Positions 53,764 to 63,502 of a stretch of DNA of 64,000 nt are shown here, piece after piece. The notes beneath the pieces are model-generated. The model was not told the DNA's origin and ran no database searches. It was given only the letters and a program-made list of their open reading frames with translations. Position 1 is the first letter of the stretch, and each line of letters starts with the position of its first letter. The translations under genes were made by a program, and so were the position numbers. Source of the DNA: an uncultured Bacteroidales bacterium (GTDB lineage Bacteria > Bacteroidota > Bacteroidia > Bacteroidales > UBA932); assembly GCA_946999645.1 (NCBI GenBank), contig CAMQDS010000004.1:1-64000 (forward strand). The letters are read 5' to 3'.

Positions 53764-55170
53764 ATGGACGCAAAGATTTCCAAAAAGTATAACTATTGGC
53801 AATGGCGTACGCTGATTGTGCTTATGATAGGTTATGCTTTATTTTATTTTGTGAGAAAAAATTTCAGTATTGCTATGCCAGCTTTGGAAGAACAAATCGG
53901 GCTTAGTAAGGTGCAACTCGGTATTTTTCTTACTATTAATGGCATAATCTACGGGGTGTCAAGGTTTATAAATGGATTCTTGGCAGATAAAATCAAGGCT
54001 AAAAGGGTAATGATGGCTACCGGGCTTGCATTATCGGCCATAGTCAATATACTCATAGGCATGAGTCCTATGATGAATGGTGTTTTTCACTTCCTTGATG
54101 CTGAGGGAAAAGCTACTTTGGGGCTGGTTTATTTTATAGGCTCTTTGTGGCTGATAAATGGTTATATGCAAGGTCTTGGATATCCACCTTGTGGTAGTCT
54201 TATGGCGCACTGGATAAAACCTTCTGAATTAGCGACAAAACAATCAATATGGAATAGTTCCCATTCCGTAGGCGCAGGCTTGGTGGCTTTACTCTGTGGT
54301 TCTCTTATTTTGAAAAATTTTGGTTATGCAGCATGGCAGTGGTGTTTTTTCATTCCTGCTATTTTAGCTTTCCTTGGTGCTTTTCTTCTGCTCTATGGTA
54401 TAAAGGATACTCCTGCAGAAGTTGGTCTGCCAGCTCCTGAGTTATTGGATGATAAGGCACCTGTCAAGTCTGATACGTCAAAAGAATCACCTGAATTAAG
54501 TCATTTTATATACAATAAACTTGTGAGGAAAATGGTTTTCGCCAACCCAATCATCTGGATATTAGCCGTAACAAATTTCTGTGTATATATCATACGTTTT
54601 ACTATTTTAGATTGGGGATCAACTTTTCTTACGCAGTTTAAGGGAATGGAGATTGATACTGCTGCAATAGTAGTGGCAGCATCTGAGATTGTCGGAGGTA
54701 TAATAGGAACTTTGCTCGCTGGTTGGATGACTGATAAAGTTTTCAAAAGTAAGGCTCACAGAACTTGTCTTTTCGGTATTTTGGGTGCGACAATCTTCTT
54801 CTTTATATTCTGGATCCTTCCTGAGGGAATGAATGGGCTTGCAATATTCTGTATAATAATGGCAAGTTTCTTCATTTATATGCCACAGGCTCTTTTGGGT
54901 ATTGCTTGCTCAAATCAGGCAACAAAAAGAGTTGCAGCATCGGCAAATGGTATTGCTGGTATTTTTGGTTATGCAAGTACGGCAGTTTCAGGTATTCTTT
55001 TTGGCTTTCTTGCCGATAAGTTCGGTTGGAATTCTGTATTTGAAGTCTCAATAATTTTTGGGGTCATAGGAACATTGATTATTGCTATTTTATGGAAGAT
55101 TCCAGCAGACGGATATGCCAAAGCTACACCTATATTGGAAGAAGCACGGAATAGTTTTAAGGCTTTATAA
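53764..55170 (+). CDS. Organophosphate:phosphate antiporter (GlpT/UhpT-like MFS)
   Basis: This 468-residue protein has twelve predicted helices. The OPA-family signature is seen in YALFYFVRKNFSIAMPALEE, GVSRFINGFLADKIKAKRVM and NGYMQGLGYPPCGSLMAHW. Arginines in helices 1 and 7 (VRKNF, CVYIIRFTILDWG) suit a phosphate-binding pocket. It imports glycerol-3-phosphate or hexose-phosphates in exchange for Pi; which one cannot be decided. Confidence 0.9.
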   Translation: MDAKISKKYNYWQWRTLIVLMIGYALFYFVRKNFSIAMPALEEQIGLSKVQLGIFLTINGIIYGVSRFINGFLADKIKAKRVMMATGLALSAIVNILIGMSPMMNGVFHFLDAEGKATLGLVYFIGSLWLINGYMQGLGYPPCGSLMAHWIKPSELATKQSIWNSSHSVGAGLVALLCGSLILKNFGYAAWQWCFFIPAILAFLGAFLLLYGIKDTPAEVGLPAPELLDDKAPVKSDTSKESPELSHFIYNKLVRKMVFANPIIWILAVTNFCVYIIRFTILDWGSTFLTQFKGMEIDTAAIVVAASEIVGGIIGTLLAGWMTDKVFKSKAHRTCLFGILGATIFFFIFWILPEGMNGLAIFCIIMASFFIYMPQALLGIACSNQATKRVAASANGIAGIFGYASTAVSGILFGFLADKFGWNSVFEVSIIFGVIGTLIIAILWKIPADGYAKATPILEEARNSFKAL

Positions 55171-55189
55171 TCCACTTTAGAAGTAATCG

Positions 55190-55227
55190 CGCTGACATGT
55201 AATTATCTATGTGTCAGCGTTTTTTTA
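55190..55227 (+). terminator. Terminator of antiporter gene
   Basis: CGCTGACA and TGTCAGCG stem with a run of seven or more Ts. Confidence 0.85.
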
Positions 55228-55291
55228 TTTAATAGAATGTATTAGTATCCACTTTGCAAAATCATTTAAGATATTGCTGCGTTTTTATATA

Positions 55292-55299
55292 TAAATTTG
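55292..55299 (+). promoter_or_regulatory. -7 box of the glycan utilisation operon
   Basis: TAAATTTG about 37 bases before the SusC ATG at 55336, with TTG at 55274-55276 as a possible -33 element. Confidence 0.5.
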
Positions 55300-55335
55300 T
55301 TTTAAACTAATAATCACTAATTCATTTTTAATTTT

Positions 55336-58311
55336 ATGAAAAAATATCTTGCGATTGTGGTGATGTTTCTATGTACTGCTATGTATGCACAGAAACACTA
55401 TGTAGTAGGTACAGTCGTAGACCTTAATGGGAATCCTATTGTAGGACTGACTGTCCTTGAAAAAGGTACTCAAAATGGTGTGACAACTGATGCCAATGGA
55501 AAATATCGGATTGGCGTAAGCAAGTCTGATGCAGTGCTTGAATTTATGGCACTAGGTTATTCTACTGTTACTGAACGTGTAAATTCAAGAACAGTGGTTA
55601 ATGTCACTTCAAAAGAAGAGTCTCTTCTATTGGATGAGGTAGTTGCCATCGGTTACGGCTCTGTTAAGAAAAAAGATTTGACAACTGCAGTATCTACAAT
55701 TTCTAATGAAGATATGAAGTTGCGTCCTATAACGGCGGCTTCTGGTTTTATGCAGGGAAAAGTTGCTGGTGTTCAGGTAACACAAACAAATGGACTTCCA
55801 GGTGCTGGAATGACTGTACGTATCAGAGGTGCATCTTCAATTGCTTCGTCCAATGATCCTCTTTATGTAGTTGATGGGGTACCTATGGGGACGGGAAATT
55901 CTGCAATAGCATATCTTTCTCCTAATGATATAGAGTCTATGCAGATTTTGAAGGATGCTTCATCTGCAGCAATATATGGTTCTCGTGCTGCAAATGGAGT
56001 TGTGCTTATAACAACCAAGAAAGGGCATAAAGGAAGAGGTGCAGAGATAAATTTCAATTCTTATATAGGATTTTCAAATGTTACTAAAACATATGAAGTT
56101 CTTAATACAGCTCAGTATAAAGAACTTATGGATGAAATAAAAGGTGCTACTGTTCCTGATGGGTTGAAGGATGAAACAGATTGGTTTAAAGAAATTTATC
56201 GAACAGGTATAAATCAAAATTATCAGTTATCAGTATCTAATGCTACTGATAAAACAAGATATTATTTGAGTGTTGGATATAGTAATGAAAAAGGTATAAT
56301 CAACGTTGCTTACAATAAAAGATACAATGCGAAATTATCATTTGATACTGATGTTTATAAATGGCTGAATATAGGTGTAAATACATCATATTCACATTAT
56401 AAACATAATGGTATTATTACAGGAACAGGTCCTAATAGAGCTGGGGTAGTGTTATCTGTGATAAGTACTCCTACTTATGCTAAAGTATGGAGTAAGGAAA
56501 ATCCAGCATGGTACTGGACAGATTTCCATGGAGCCAATATTACTACTGCTGCAGAAAATGTAGCAAGGACTGAAAATAATTTTAATCAGACCGATAGGCT
56601 TCTCGTTTCCGCTTATGCAAAATTGAAATTTACTAAACATCTTGAGTTTAAGTCTACTGTCAGTATGGATAGGCATTGGATGCACGATTATTCTTTCCTT
56701 GACCCTATCAAAATTTCCTATGGTAGGACTGTACATGGGGGAGCAGAGTCTAAGAGAACTGACTTAAGAAGAATGGTTTATGACAATATTGTTACCTACA
56801 GAAATTCTTTTGCTGGTAAACATAATCTTGAAATAATGGCAGGTACATCTGCAACTACCTCTTTGTGGGAAAATCTATCAGGTTCAAGATCTCATTTTTC
56901 TCCTGAATATAAAAATGTTATATATGGAATAAATGGAGGTAACAGAGGGGGACTCAGAGGACAAGATCAAGGCTATTCATATTGGGCTATAATGTCCTAT
57001 CTCGGACGTGTGGCATATAATTTTAACAGTAAATATTATCTTACTGTTAATTTCAGGGCTGATGGTTCTTCAAAACTTGCTCCAGGACATAAATGGGGAT
57101 ATTTCCCTTCTGCTTCTGCTGCATGGAGACTTTCAGGTGAAAAATTTATGAAAAATATTACTTGGTTGAATGATTTGAAAATACGTGCCGGTTGGGGTAT
57201 GCAAGGTAACCAGTCAGGTCTCGGTGACTATGCATGGGTTCAGAAATATGGAATCAATTATTTTGATTGGACAGATAAAAAATATGCCGAGGCAACGCCT
57301 ACTCTTGGAGGGAAGACTAATATAGGAAACAAATCACTTACATGGGAAACGACTACTCAGTCAAATGTGGGAATTGATATGTCAGTCCTTGGTGGCAGAC
57401 TTAGTTTTACTTTAGATGGATACTATAAGTACACTAAGGATATGCTGATGAGTGTGCCTCTTCCTGCACCTTATCCTAATATATTTAGAAATGAAGGTGA
57501 AATGAGCAACATGGGACTTGAATTTGCCATAAATTCCGTGAATCTGGATAATAAAGATTTCAGATGGACTACTGATTTCAATATTTCCATGAATAGAAAC
57601 CGTCTTGAAAAACTTGCTTTGCAGCAGATTTACTATTATGCCAATACTTTCGAAGCACTTAGTGAGGATGTTGTAAGAATGACACCTGGACAACCGCTTT
57701 CATCTTTCTGGGGATATACTGCTGAAGGTGTAGATCCTGAAACAGGTATGATGAAATATAAGGATATCAATAATGATGGAAAAATCAATGCATCAGATAA
57801 ACACTATATAGGAAATGCCAATCCTAAATTTATTTGGGGTATGACTAATAGTTTAAGCTATAAGGGATTTAACTTAAGTTTTCTTATTACAAGTTCTGTT
57901 GGTAACGATATTTATAATGCTTCGAGGATAGAAATGGTTGGGATGTATTCAGGTGCCAATCAAATCAGTGATGTTCTGAGAAGATGGAGAGTTCCTGGTA
58001 TGGTTACTGATATTCCAAAGGCTGGTGAGTTATACAACTTAAGGGCCTCTACAAGATGGATAGAAGATGGTAGTTATGTTAAAGTTAAGAATATAACTCT
58101 ATCATATGATTTGCCGTCAAAATTGCTTAATAAAATTCATATCAAGAAATTACAGCCTTATATAACCTTAGATAATATGCTTACGTTTACACGTTATTCT
58201 GGTTATGATCCTGAAATGAGTCAATATACGAGTGCAACAAGCATGGGAATTGACTGGGGAACATATCCTAATATCAAGACTGTAATCTTTGGAGTCAATG
58301 TTAATTTCTAA
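55336..58311 (+). CDS. SusC/RagA-family TonB-linked outer-membrane transporter (glycan locus)
   Basis: In this 991-residue protein, signal peptide MKKYLAIVVMFLCTAMYA is followed by a carboxypeptidase-like domain (VVDLNGNPIVGLTVLEKGTQ). The plug carries the SusC box (GKVAGVQVTQTNGLPGAGMT, NDPLYVVDGVPMGTG, MQILKDASSAAIYGSRAANG), and the barrel ends GVNVNF. It imports oligosaccharides made at the surface by the GH30 enzyme two genes downstream. First gene of a four-gene PUL. Confidence 0.96.
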   Translation: MKKYLAIVVMFLCTAMYAQKHYVVGTVVDLNGNPIVGLTVLEKGTQNGVTTDANGKYRIGVSKSDAVLEFMALGYSTVTERVNSRTVVNVTSKEESLLLDEVVAIGYGSVKKKDLTTAVSTISNEDMKLRPITAASGFMQGKVAGVQVTQTNGLPGAGMTVRIRGASSIASSNDPLYVVDGVPMGTGNSAIAYLSPNDIESMQILKDASSAAIYGSRAANGVVLITTKKGHKGRGAEINFNSYIGFSNVTKTYEVLNTAQYKELMDEIKGATVPDGLKDETDWFKEIYRTGINQNYQLSVSNATDKTRYYLSVGYSNEKGIINVAYNKRYNAKLSFDTDVYKWLNIGVNTSYSHYKHNGIITGTGPNRAGVVLSVISTPTYAKVWSKENPAWYWTDFHGANITTAAENVARTENNFNQTDRLLVSAYAKLKFTKHLEFKSTVSMDRHWMHDYSFLDPIKISYGRTVHGGAESKRTDLRRMVYDNIVTYRNSFAGKHNLEIMAGTSATTSLWENLSGSRSHFSPEYKNVIYGINGGNRGGLRGQDQGYSYWAIMSYLGRVAYNFNSKYYLTVNFRADGSSKLAPGHKWGYFPSASAAWRLSGEKFMKNITWLNDLKIRAGWGMQGNQSGLGDYAWVQKYGINYFDWTDKKYAEATPTLGGKTNIGNKSLTWETTTQSNVGIDMSVLGGRLSFTLDGYYKYTKDMLMSVPLPAPYPNIFRNEGEMSNMGLEFAINSVNLDNKDFRWTTDFNISMNRNRLEKLALQQIYYYANTFEALSEDVVRMTPGQPLSSFWGYTAEGVDPETGMMKYKDINNDGKINASDKHYIGNANPKFIWGMTNSLSYKGFNLSFLITSSVGNDIYNASRIEMVGMYSGANQISDVLRRWRVPGMVTDIPKAGELYNLRASTRWIEDGSYVKVKNITLSYDLPSKLLNKIHIKKLQPYITLDNMLTFTRYSGYDPEMSQYTSATSMGIDWGTYPNIKTVIFGVNVNF

Positions 58312-58326
58312 TTAAACTGAATAATT

Positions 58327-59832
58327 ATGAATAAGATAATCAATATAATAACCCTTTCTGGGATGTTGGCTCTTGCATCATGTAATCTTAACACTTACCC
58401 TGTTACTTCATATAATGAGGGAAATATTATGGTTGATAAAAAGACCGAAGTGCAATTCTCTACAAGAGCTGATATGCAAGGACTTCGCAATGTATTGTAC
58501 AGTTCATGGATGAAGGATATTCAAGAAAAAGATTATTTGGATTGGATGGTCTATTCAGAATGTCGTGCAGATAATGCCTATGCAGGTAGCCCTACAACAG
58601 GTGAAATCGTTGATATAGAATCTAATCATCAAGATTCAAATAATAAGAATATAAAGAGAGATTGGGATTGGTATATGTCACAGGTCAGTAAAACTAATCA
58701 ACTGATTTGTAATATTGATAGAATAGCAGAAAAAGATAATACTTTAACTCAAGAGGAACATGATAATTGGAAATCTGAAATGTTAATATGGCGTGCATAT
58801 ATTGTACTAAAAATGAGTTATTTATGGGGAGATATTCCATTTGTAACGACTATTCCTCCTGCTATCACGGCTGAAAATGTAGAAAAGGTATATCCTGAAT
58901 ATTTTCCTGAGAGAAAACCTCGTGCTGAAGTATATAAAAGTCTCGTAAAAGATTTGGAATATGCCGGAGAGCATGCTCCTAGTCCAAGTAATGGAAATAA
59001 AATGCTTCTCAGTAAGGCTGTAGCCTATGGTCTTCTTGCACGTATATATGCTGAAAAGCCTATTCGTGATTGGAATAAGGTTGCACAGTATTGTCAGAAA
59101 ATTGAAGATATGGGCTTTAAACTCGTAGATAAGTATGGAACATTGTGGGGTTATGATAATAGTGATGCTGTAAGAAATACTTCAGAGTCTATTCTTGAAG
59201 TTGCATGGACAAAAAGTAGTGGAAATTGGGTATATTTTATGTTCCACAGAAATGCATATAATCCTGATGATAATTTTACTTGGAGTAAATGGATAACTCC
59301 TTCAAGAGACCTTATATCTGCATACGATGCGGAGGGAGATACCGAAAGAAAAAATGTATCTATAGCATTTGACAAATGTTCATGGAGCCTTTATTATCCT
59401 TCTGATAATTATGCCTTTATGCATAAAGTTCCTACTAATGCATCCAGTATTATTCTAATGCGTCTTGGAGAAATATATCTTCTTCATGCAGAAGCATTGG
59501 CTATGACAGGAAAAATCTCTGATGCTGCATCTTATGTAAATAAGATAAGGCATCGTGCGGGTCTCAAAGATTTACCTGCTTCTGCTTTATCTGATGAGAA
59601 TGCAATGATTGACGCAATACTTAAAGAAAGAAGACTTGAGTTGGCATTTGAGGGCTTTCGTTTCTACGACTTAGTTAGGCACGACAGAGCAGTTGAAATT
59701 TGTGCTAAAGTGGCACAAAATGATAAGTATTGGGCAGATAGGGCTCCTATTACCGAGGAAACAACATTAATGCCTGTATCTCAGACTGCGCTTGATAAGA
59801 ATCCGAGTCTAAATCAAAATAAGGGATATTGA
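58327..59832 (+). CDS. SusD/RagB-family glycan-binding lipoprotein
   Basis: This 501-residue lipoprotein has the signal ITLSGMLALASCNL (Cys at residue 19). SusD features: LIWRAYIVLKMSYLWGDIPF, MRLGEIYLLHAEALAMTGKI and KERRLELAFEGFRFYDLVRH. It pairs with the SusC above. Two bases after its stop the ATG of the GH30 gene follows, so expression is coupled. Confidence 0.95.
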   Translation: MNKIINIITLSGMLALASCNLNTYPVTSYNEGNIMVDKKTEVQFSTRADMQGLRNVLYSSWMKDIQEKDYLDWMVYSECRADNAYAGSPTTGEIVDIESNHQDSNNKNIKRDWDWYMSQVSKTNQLICNIDRIAEKDNTLTQEEHDNWKSEMLIWRAYIVLKMSYLWGDIPFVTTIPPAITAENVEKVYPEYFPERKPRAEVYKSLVKDLEYAGEHAPSPSNGNKMLLSKAVAYGLLARIYAEKPIRDWNKVAQYCQKIEDMGFKLVDKYGTLWGYDNSDAVRNTSESILEVAWTKSSGNWVYFMFHRNAYNPDDNFTWSKWITPSRDLISAYDAEGDTERKNVSIAFDKCSWSLYYPSDNYAFMHKVPTNASSIILMRLGEIYLLHAEALAMTGKISDAASYVNKIRHRAGLKDLPASALSDENAMIDAILKERRLELAFEGFRFYDLVRHDRAVEICAKVAQNDKYWADRAPITEETTLMPVSQTALDKNPSLNQNKGY

Positions 59833-59834
59833 TT

Positions 59835-61364
59835 ATGTTTAAATTCTTAAAATATATTTCTGTATGTCTTATTATATGTGGTTGTGCATGTACTGGGAAT
59901 GCAGGTAAAGAAAATACGCTCAATAAAGGTGGAGCAGAACCTAATCCGAAGCCTGTACTTACTACTGATGCGTATGCATATATCACTACTGCTGACAAAC
60001 AGAAATTATTTGTACGAGAAAATTTGAAGTTTGGAAAAACTGCTACAATGTCTCCTTATGCAATAAGGCTTACAGATGAACGTTTCCAAACTGTAGATGG
60101 TTTTGGTGCAGCTATCACAGTATCAAGTTGTTATCTACTTTCGAAAATGGCTAATTCTGAAAGAGAATCTTTCCTTAAACATATTTTTGATACTTCTGAA
60201 GGAATAGGCTCATCACTTGTAAGAGTTTGCATCGGCGGATCGGATTTTTCATGGGATTATGGGGATTCGGGTCTCTCAGAGGATGGTCGTTACAGTTGGT
60301 GTGACAAGGAGGGTATTTCTAATTTCACTCCACATCCTATGGATGTAAAGTATTTAATACCAATACTTAAAGAGATAATTAAAATTAATCCTAATGTGAA
60401 AATTGTCGGTTCTCCGTGGACGGCTCCTCGTTGGATGAAACTTAGCTCAACTCTTAAATTTAAGCATTATAGTTGGACAGGCGGACGCCTTAATCCAAAA
60501 TATTACAAAGATTATGCAACGTACTTTGTAAAATGGATACAATATATGCAGTCTCAAGGTATTAATATATATGCAATTACTCCACAAAATGAGCCACTCA
60601 ATGCTGGAAATTCAATGTCAATGCTTATGCCGTGGGAGGATTGTAGGGATTTTATAAAACTTGGTCTTGGACCTGCATTTACTAAGTCCGGAATTAATAC
60701 AAAAATCTTGATTTTTGATCATAATTATAATTATGACAATAAGAAAGGTCAGGATAATTATCCTTTAAAAGTATATGAGGATAAGGAGGCTTCAAAATAT
60801 ATTGCCGGCTCTGCATGGCACAACTATGGAGGAAATGTATCAGAACTTAACAATGTGTCCTCTAAGGCTCCTGATAAGGAAATATATTTTACAGAAGCTT
60901 CTATAGGTACATGGAATTATAATTTTTCATCTTGTCTTTTAAATGATTTTCGTGACATAATACTTGGTACTCTTTCACGGGATTGCAAGGGGGTAATATT
61001 TTGGAACTTACTTTTAGACGACAAGCATGGACCTTATACAAAAGCTAATGGTTCATGTACTACATGTTATGGAGCTGCAACTGTTTTGAGTTCAGACAGT
61101 AAAACTATTGATTATTATAGTCAGTACTATAATATTGCACATTGTTCTAAGGTAATAAAACCTGGTGCTATAAGAATTGGTACCAAAGGATTTACTTCTA
61201 ATAGTATTAGTTATCAGGTATATAAGAATACTGATTCATCTTACGGTGTAATAATTCTTAATGAAACAAATTCCGAACAAAAATTAGTATTTATTGATTC
61301 AAAGCACTCTGTAAGGTGCAATGTTCCTGGAAAATCTATTGTATCATTAAGTTGGAAGGATTAA
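59835..61364 (+). CDS. GH30 family glycoside hydrolase, surface lipoprotein (probable beta-1,6-glucanase)
   Basis: The start is ATG 59835; a TTG two codons upstream overlaps the SusD stop. The product is about 509 residues. The lipobox region is LIICGCACTG. The (beta/alpha)8 barrel with GFGAAITVSSCYLL and SPWTAPRWMK is followed by the acid/base glutamate in ITPQNEPLN (about residue 253) and the nucleophile in YFTEASIGTW (about 354), then the side beta-domain. The GH30_3 subgroup cleaves beta-1,6-glucan, and the same gene order is known around B. thetaiotaomicron BT3312. Subfamily is inferred from context. Confidence 0.9.
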   Translation: MFKFLKYISVCLIICGCACTGNAGKENTLNKGGAEPNPKPVLTTDAYAYITTADKQKLFVRENLKFGKTATMSPYAIRLTDERFQTVDGFGAAITVSSCYLLSKMANSERESFLKHIFDTSEGIGSSLVRVCIGGSDFSWDYGDSGLSEDGRYSWCDKEGISNFTPHPMDVKYLIPILKEIIKINPNVKIVGSPWTAPRWMKLSSTLKFKHYSWTGGRLNPKYYKDYATYFVKWIQYMQSQGINIYAITPQNEPLNAGNSMSMLMPWEDCRDFIKLGLGPAFTKSGINTKILIFDHNYNYDNKKGQDNYPLKVYEDKEASKYIAGSAWHNYGGNVSELNNVSSKAPDKEIYFTEASIGTWNYNFSSCLLNDFRDIILGTLSRDCKGVIFWNLLLDDKHGPYTKANGSCTTCYGAATVLSSDSKTIDYYSQYYNIAHCSKVIKPGAIRIGTKGFTSNSISYQVYKNTDSSYGVIILNETNSEQKLVFIDSKHSVRCNVPGKSIVSLSWKD

Positions 61365-61383
61365 AAAATGTAATTGAATTGAT

Positions 61384-63390
61384 ATGAGAAGAATATATTA
61401 TACATTATCATTGATTATTGTTGCTCTTTTTACGGTTTTTTCGTGTAAAAAGAATGTCCCGGAAGTTAAATTTACTGATAAGGGACCTCAGATGGAGGTA
61501 AAAACAATAGATAATTCCGCTTATATGGGTGGAAACATTAGTTTTACTGTAAATCTAAAAGATGAATTTCCTTTGTCTACTTTAAAGGCAAGGCTATATT
61601 TTGATGATACTCAAGTAAGTGAAAAAGTTATACGTACTAAACAAAATGGTGAATATAAGGACGTATTGTCTGTACCTCTTTTTGCTGATATTCCAGATGG
61701 TACAGCTACTTTGGAACTTATTGCACAAAATACTGGCCTGGGAATTACTAAGCATGTGTCAGAGATAGAAATAAAAAGACCTAATTTTGATTTTATGAAT
61801 CTTAAAATTGGTGATAAGGTTTATAAAATGGAGAAGACGGGTAATTATGCTTATTCTGTAGAGGGTAATTTTCCTGCTAAGGCAGATGCTTTTATACTTT
61901 CTCCTGAACTTGAAAATAAAACTGTAATCAAACTTGGATGGGATGGAAAATCACTTTCTTCATCTTCAAATACTGAAATTCCATTCTCTGCTGCCAAAGA
62001 CGGATTGTATAGAATTTCTATAGATCTTATGAAACTTTCTGCATCACCGTTTGGAAATTCTCAATTGGAGTTAAGTGAAGCAAAGCAAGTTGAGGTTATT
62101 CGTGTATTGCAAGGTACAGTTTTGAAATTTAAAAACATACCAGGTATTACAACATGGGATCTTGATTATGACTTCTTTGAAATTAATGCAGAGAATGATG
62201 TGACATTTAAAGCCATAGATGGACTATATAAATTTACTGCAGATTTTGGAAAGAAATTTATAAAGGTTGAACCAATGAAGGATAATGAGCATACCTTGAC
62301 TCTGAAAAAAGATTGTAGTGGTGCCCTTTGGATGATTGGTGGCAGTTTTGGGAAGCCTGCAATAGGCCCTTCATGGGATACAAATAATGGAGCTTATGCT
62401 TTTGCCTCAATAAAAGAGAAAGTGTATAGAATGACATTGGTAGCCGGTGCTTCTATTGCTGAAAAAGACTTCTCCATCAAAGCGTTTCATCAAAAAGGTT
62501 GGGGAGGAGAAATAAAATCTTACTCTTCATTAAATGACGAGACAGGTTTGTTTAAGGTAACTGACAGTGGCAACATTGAAATAGACAATGGTAAAAAACT
62601 TAAGAAGGGTAAAGCTTATGTGTTTGAAGTTGACTATTCTTCTGGAAATAAGCCACTTCTGCATATCTCTGAGACTGTTTTACCAGTCAAGAGCTTGAAT
62701 ATATTGATTAATGGCGTGCAGGCAGAGAGAGTAACTTTAACTTTATATTCCGCTTTAATTGATATTAAAAAAGGTGATGCTATCAATGTATCAGGTCAAA
62801 TTTCTGGTTTGGAAAAATGGTATATGGACCCAGACTATTTGAAATTAAGCAATACTGGATTGAAATTCAATGCTGCAAGCGGTAAATATATGGTGTTCAT
62901 CGACTTGGAACTTAAATATGCTTATTTTAAGAGAATGAAGGATGCTGAAAATAAGGCAGAAATTGCAGATCATGCACTTTGGATGATGGGATGGGGTATT
63001 GGAACTCCTGTTTTAGCAAATCAGTTTAAATTTACTCCTGGAACAGCCTTTTGTATGGCAGAAGTTGATAATATGGTATTTAGAATTACTGGTATTGCTG
63101 TGTCTGCAAATGATAAATTTAAATTTGGTGGTCGTTTTTGTGCAGAAAAATTATCAATTAAATATTTTGGTCAGGATGGCTGGGGAGCTGAATGTGGTAA
63201 GATATTTAATAAGGCTACTGAAGTAAAGCTTACTCCAGAGGCTGCCAAACTTCTGAAACTAACAAATACAAATAATATTGAACTAAAGGACAATATTAAG
63301 TTGGAGGAAGGGGCTACTTATGTACTTACTATAGACTTGTCAAAGGCAAATTCAAATGGCATAGAAACAATTGACTTTATTAAAAAATAA
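61384..63390 (+). CDS. Surface glycan-binding lipoprotein (DUF5125/DUF5121-like)
   Basis: This 668-residue lipoprotein has the lipobox LFTVFSC (Cys near residue 21). An N-terminal Ig-like region (to about 140) is followed by DUF5125- and DUF5121-like domains. Two internal repeats are visible, residues about 327-427 (LWMIGGSFGKPAIG..., FHQKGWGGE) and about 535-656 (LWMMGWGIGTPVLA..., FGQDGWGAE). This matches SGBP-B proteins of beta-1,6-glucan loci. It should hold the polymer at the cell surface for the GH30 enzyme. Last gene before a terminator. Confidence 0.85.
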   Translation: MRRIYYTLSLIIVALFTVFSCKKNVPEVKFTDKGPQMEVKTIDNSAYMGGNISFTVNLKDEFPLSTLKARLYFDDTQVSEKVIRTKQNGEYKDVLSVPLFADIPDGTATLELIAQNTGLGITKHVSEIEIKRPNFDFMNLKIGDKVYKMEKTGNYAYSVEGNFPAKADAFILSPELENKTVIKLGWDGKSLSSSSNTEIPFSAAKDGLYRISIDLMKLSASPFGNSQLELSEAKQVEVIRVLQGTVLKFKNIPGITTWDLDYDFFEINAENDVTFKAIDGLYKFTADFGKKFIKVEPMKDNEHTLTLKKDCSGALWMIGGSFGKPAIGPSWDTNNGAYAFASIKEKVYRMTLVAGASIAEKDFSIKAFHQKGWGGEIKSYSSLNDETGLFKVTDSGNIEIDNGKKLKKGKAYVFEVDYSSGNKPLLHISETVLPVKSLNILINGVQAERVTLTLYSALIDIKKGDAINVSGQISGLEKWYMDPDYLKLSNTGLKFNAASGKYMVFIDLELKYAYFKRMKDAENKAEIADHALWMMGWGIGTPVLANQFKFTPGTAFCMAEVDNMVFRITGIAVSANDKFKFGGRFCAEKLSIKYFGQDGWGAECGKIFNKATEVKLTPEAAKLLKLTNTNNIELKDNIKLEEGATYVLTIDLSKANSNGIETIDFIKK

Positions 63391-63409
63391 ATTATTCTAA
63401 TGTTTGTAT

Positions 63410-63451
63410 AGCCTGGGTGATTAAATAAAATTTTAGCCACCCGGGCTTTTA
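63410..63451 (+). terminator. Terminator of the glycan utilisation operon
   Basis: AGCCTGGGTG and CACCCGGGCT stem (one wobble pair) around an AT-rich loop, followed by Ts. Confidence 0.8.
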
Positions 63452-63502
63452 CATTAACTCCTAATTTTACTTATATTTGAATAGTATTTTAAATAGTAAA
63501 AT

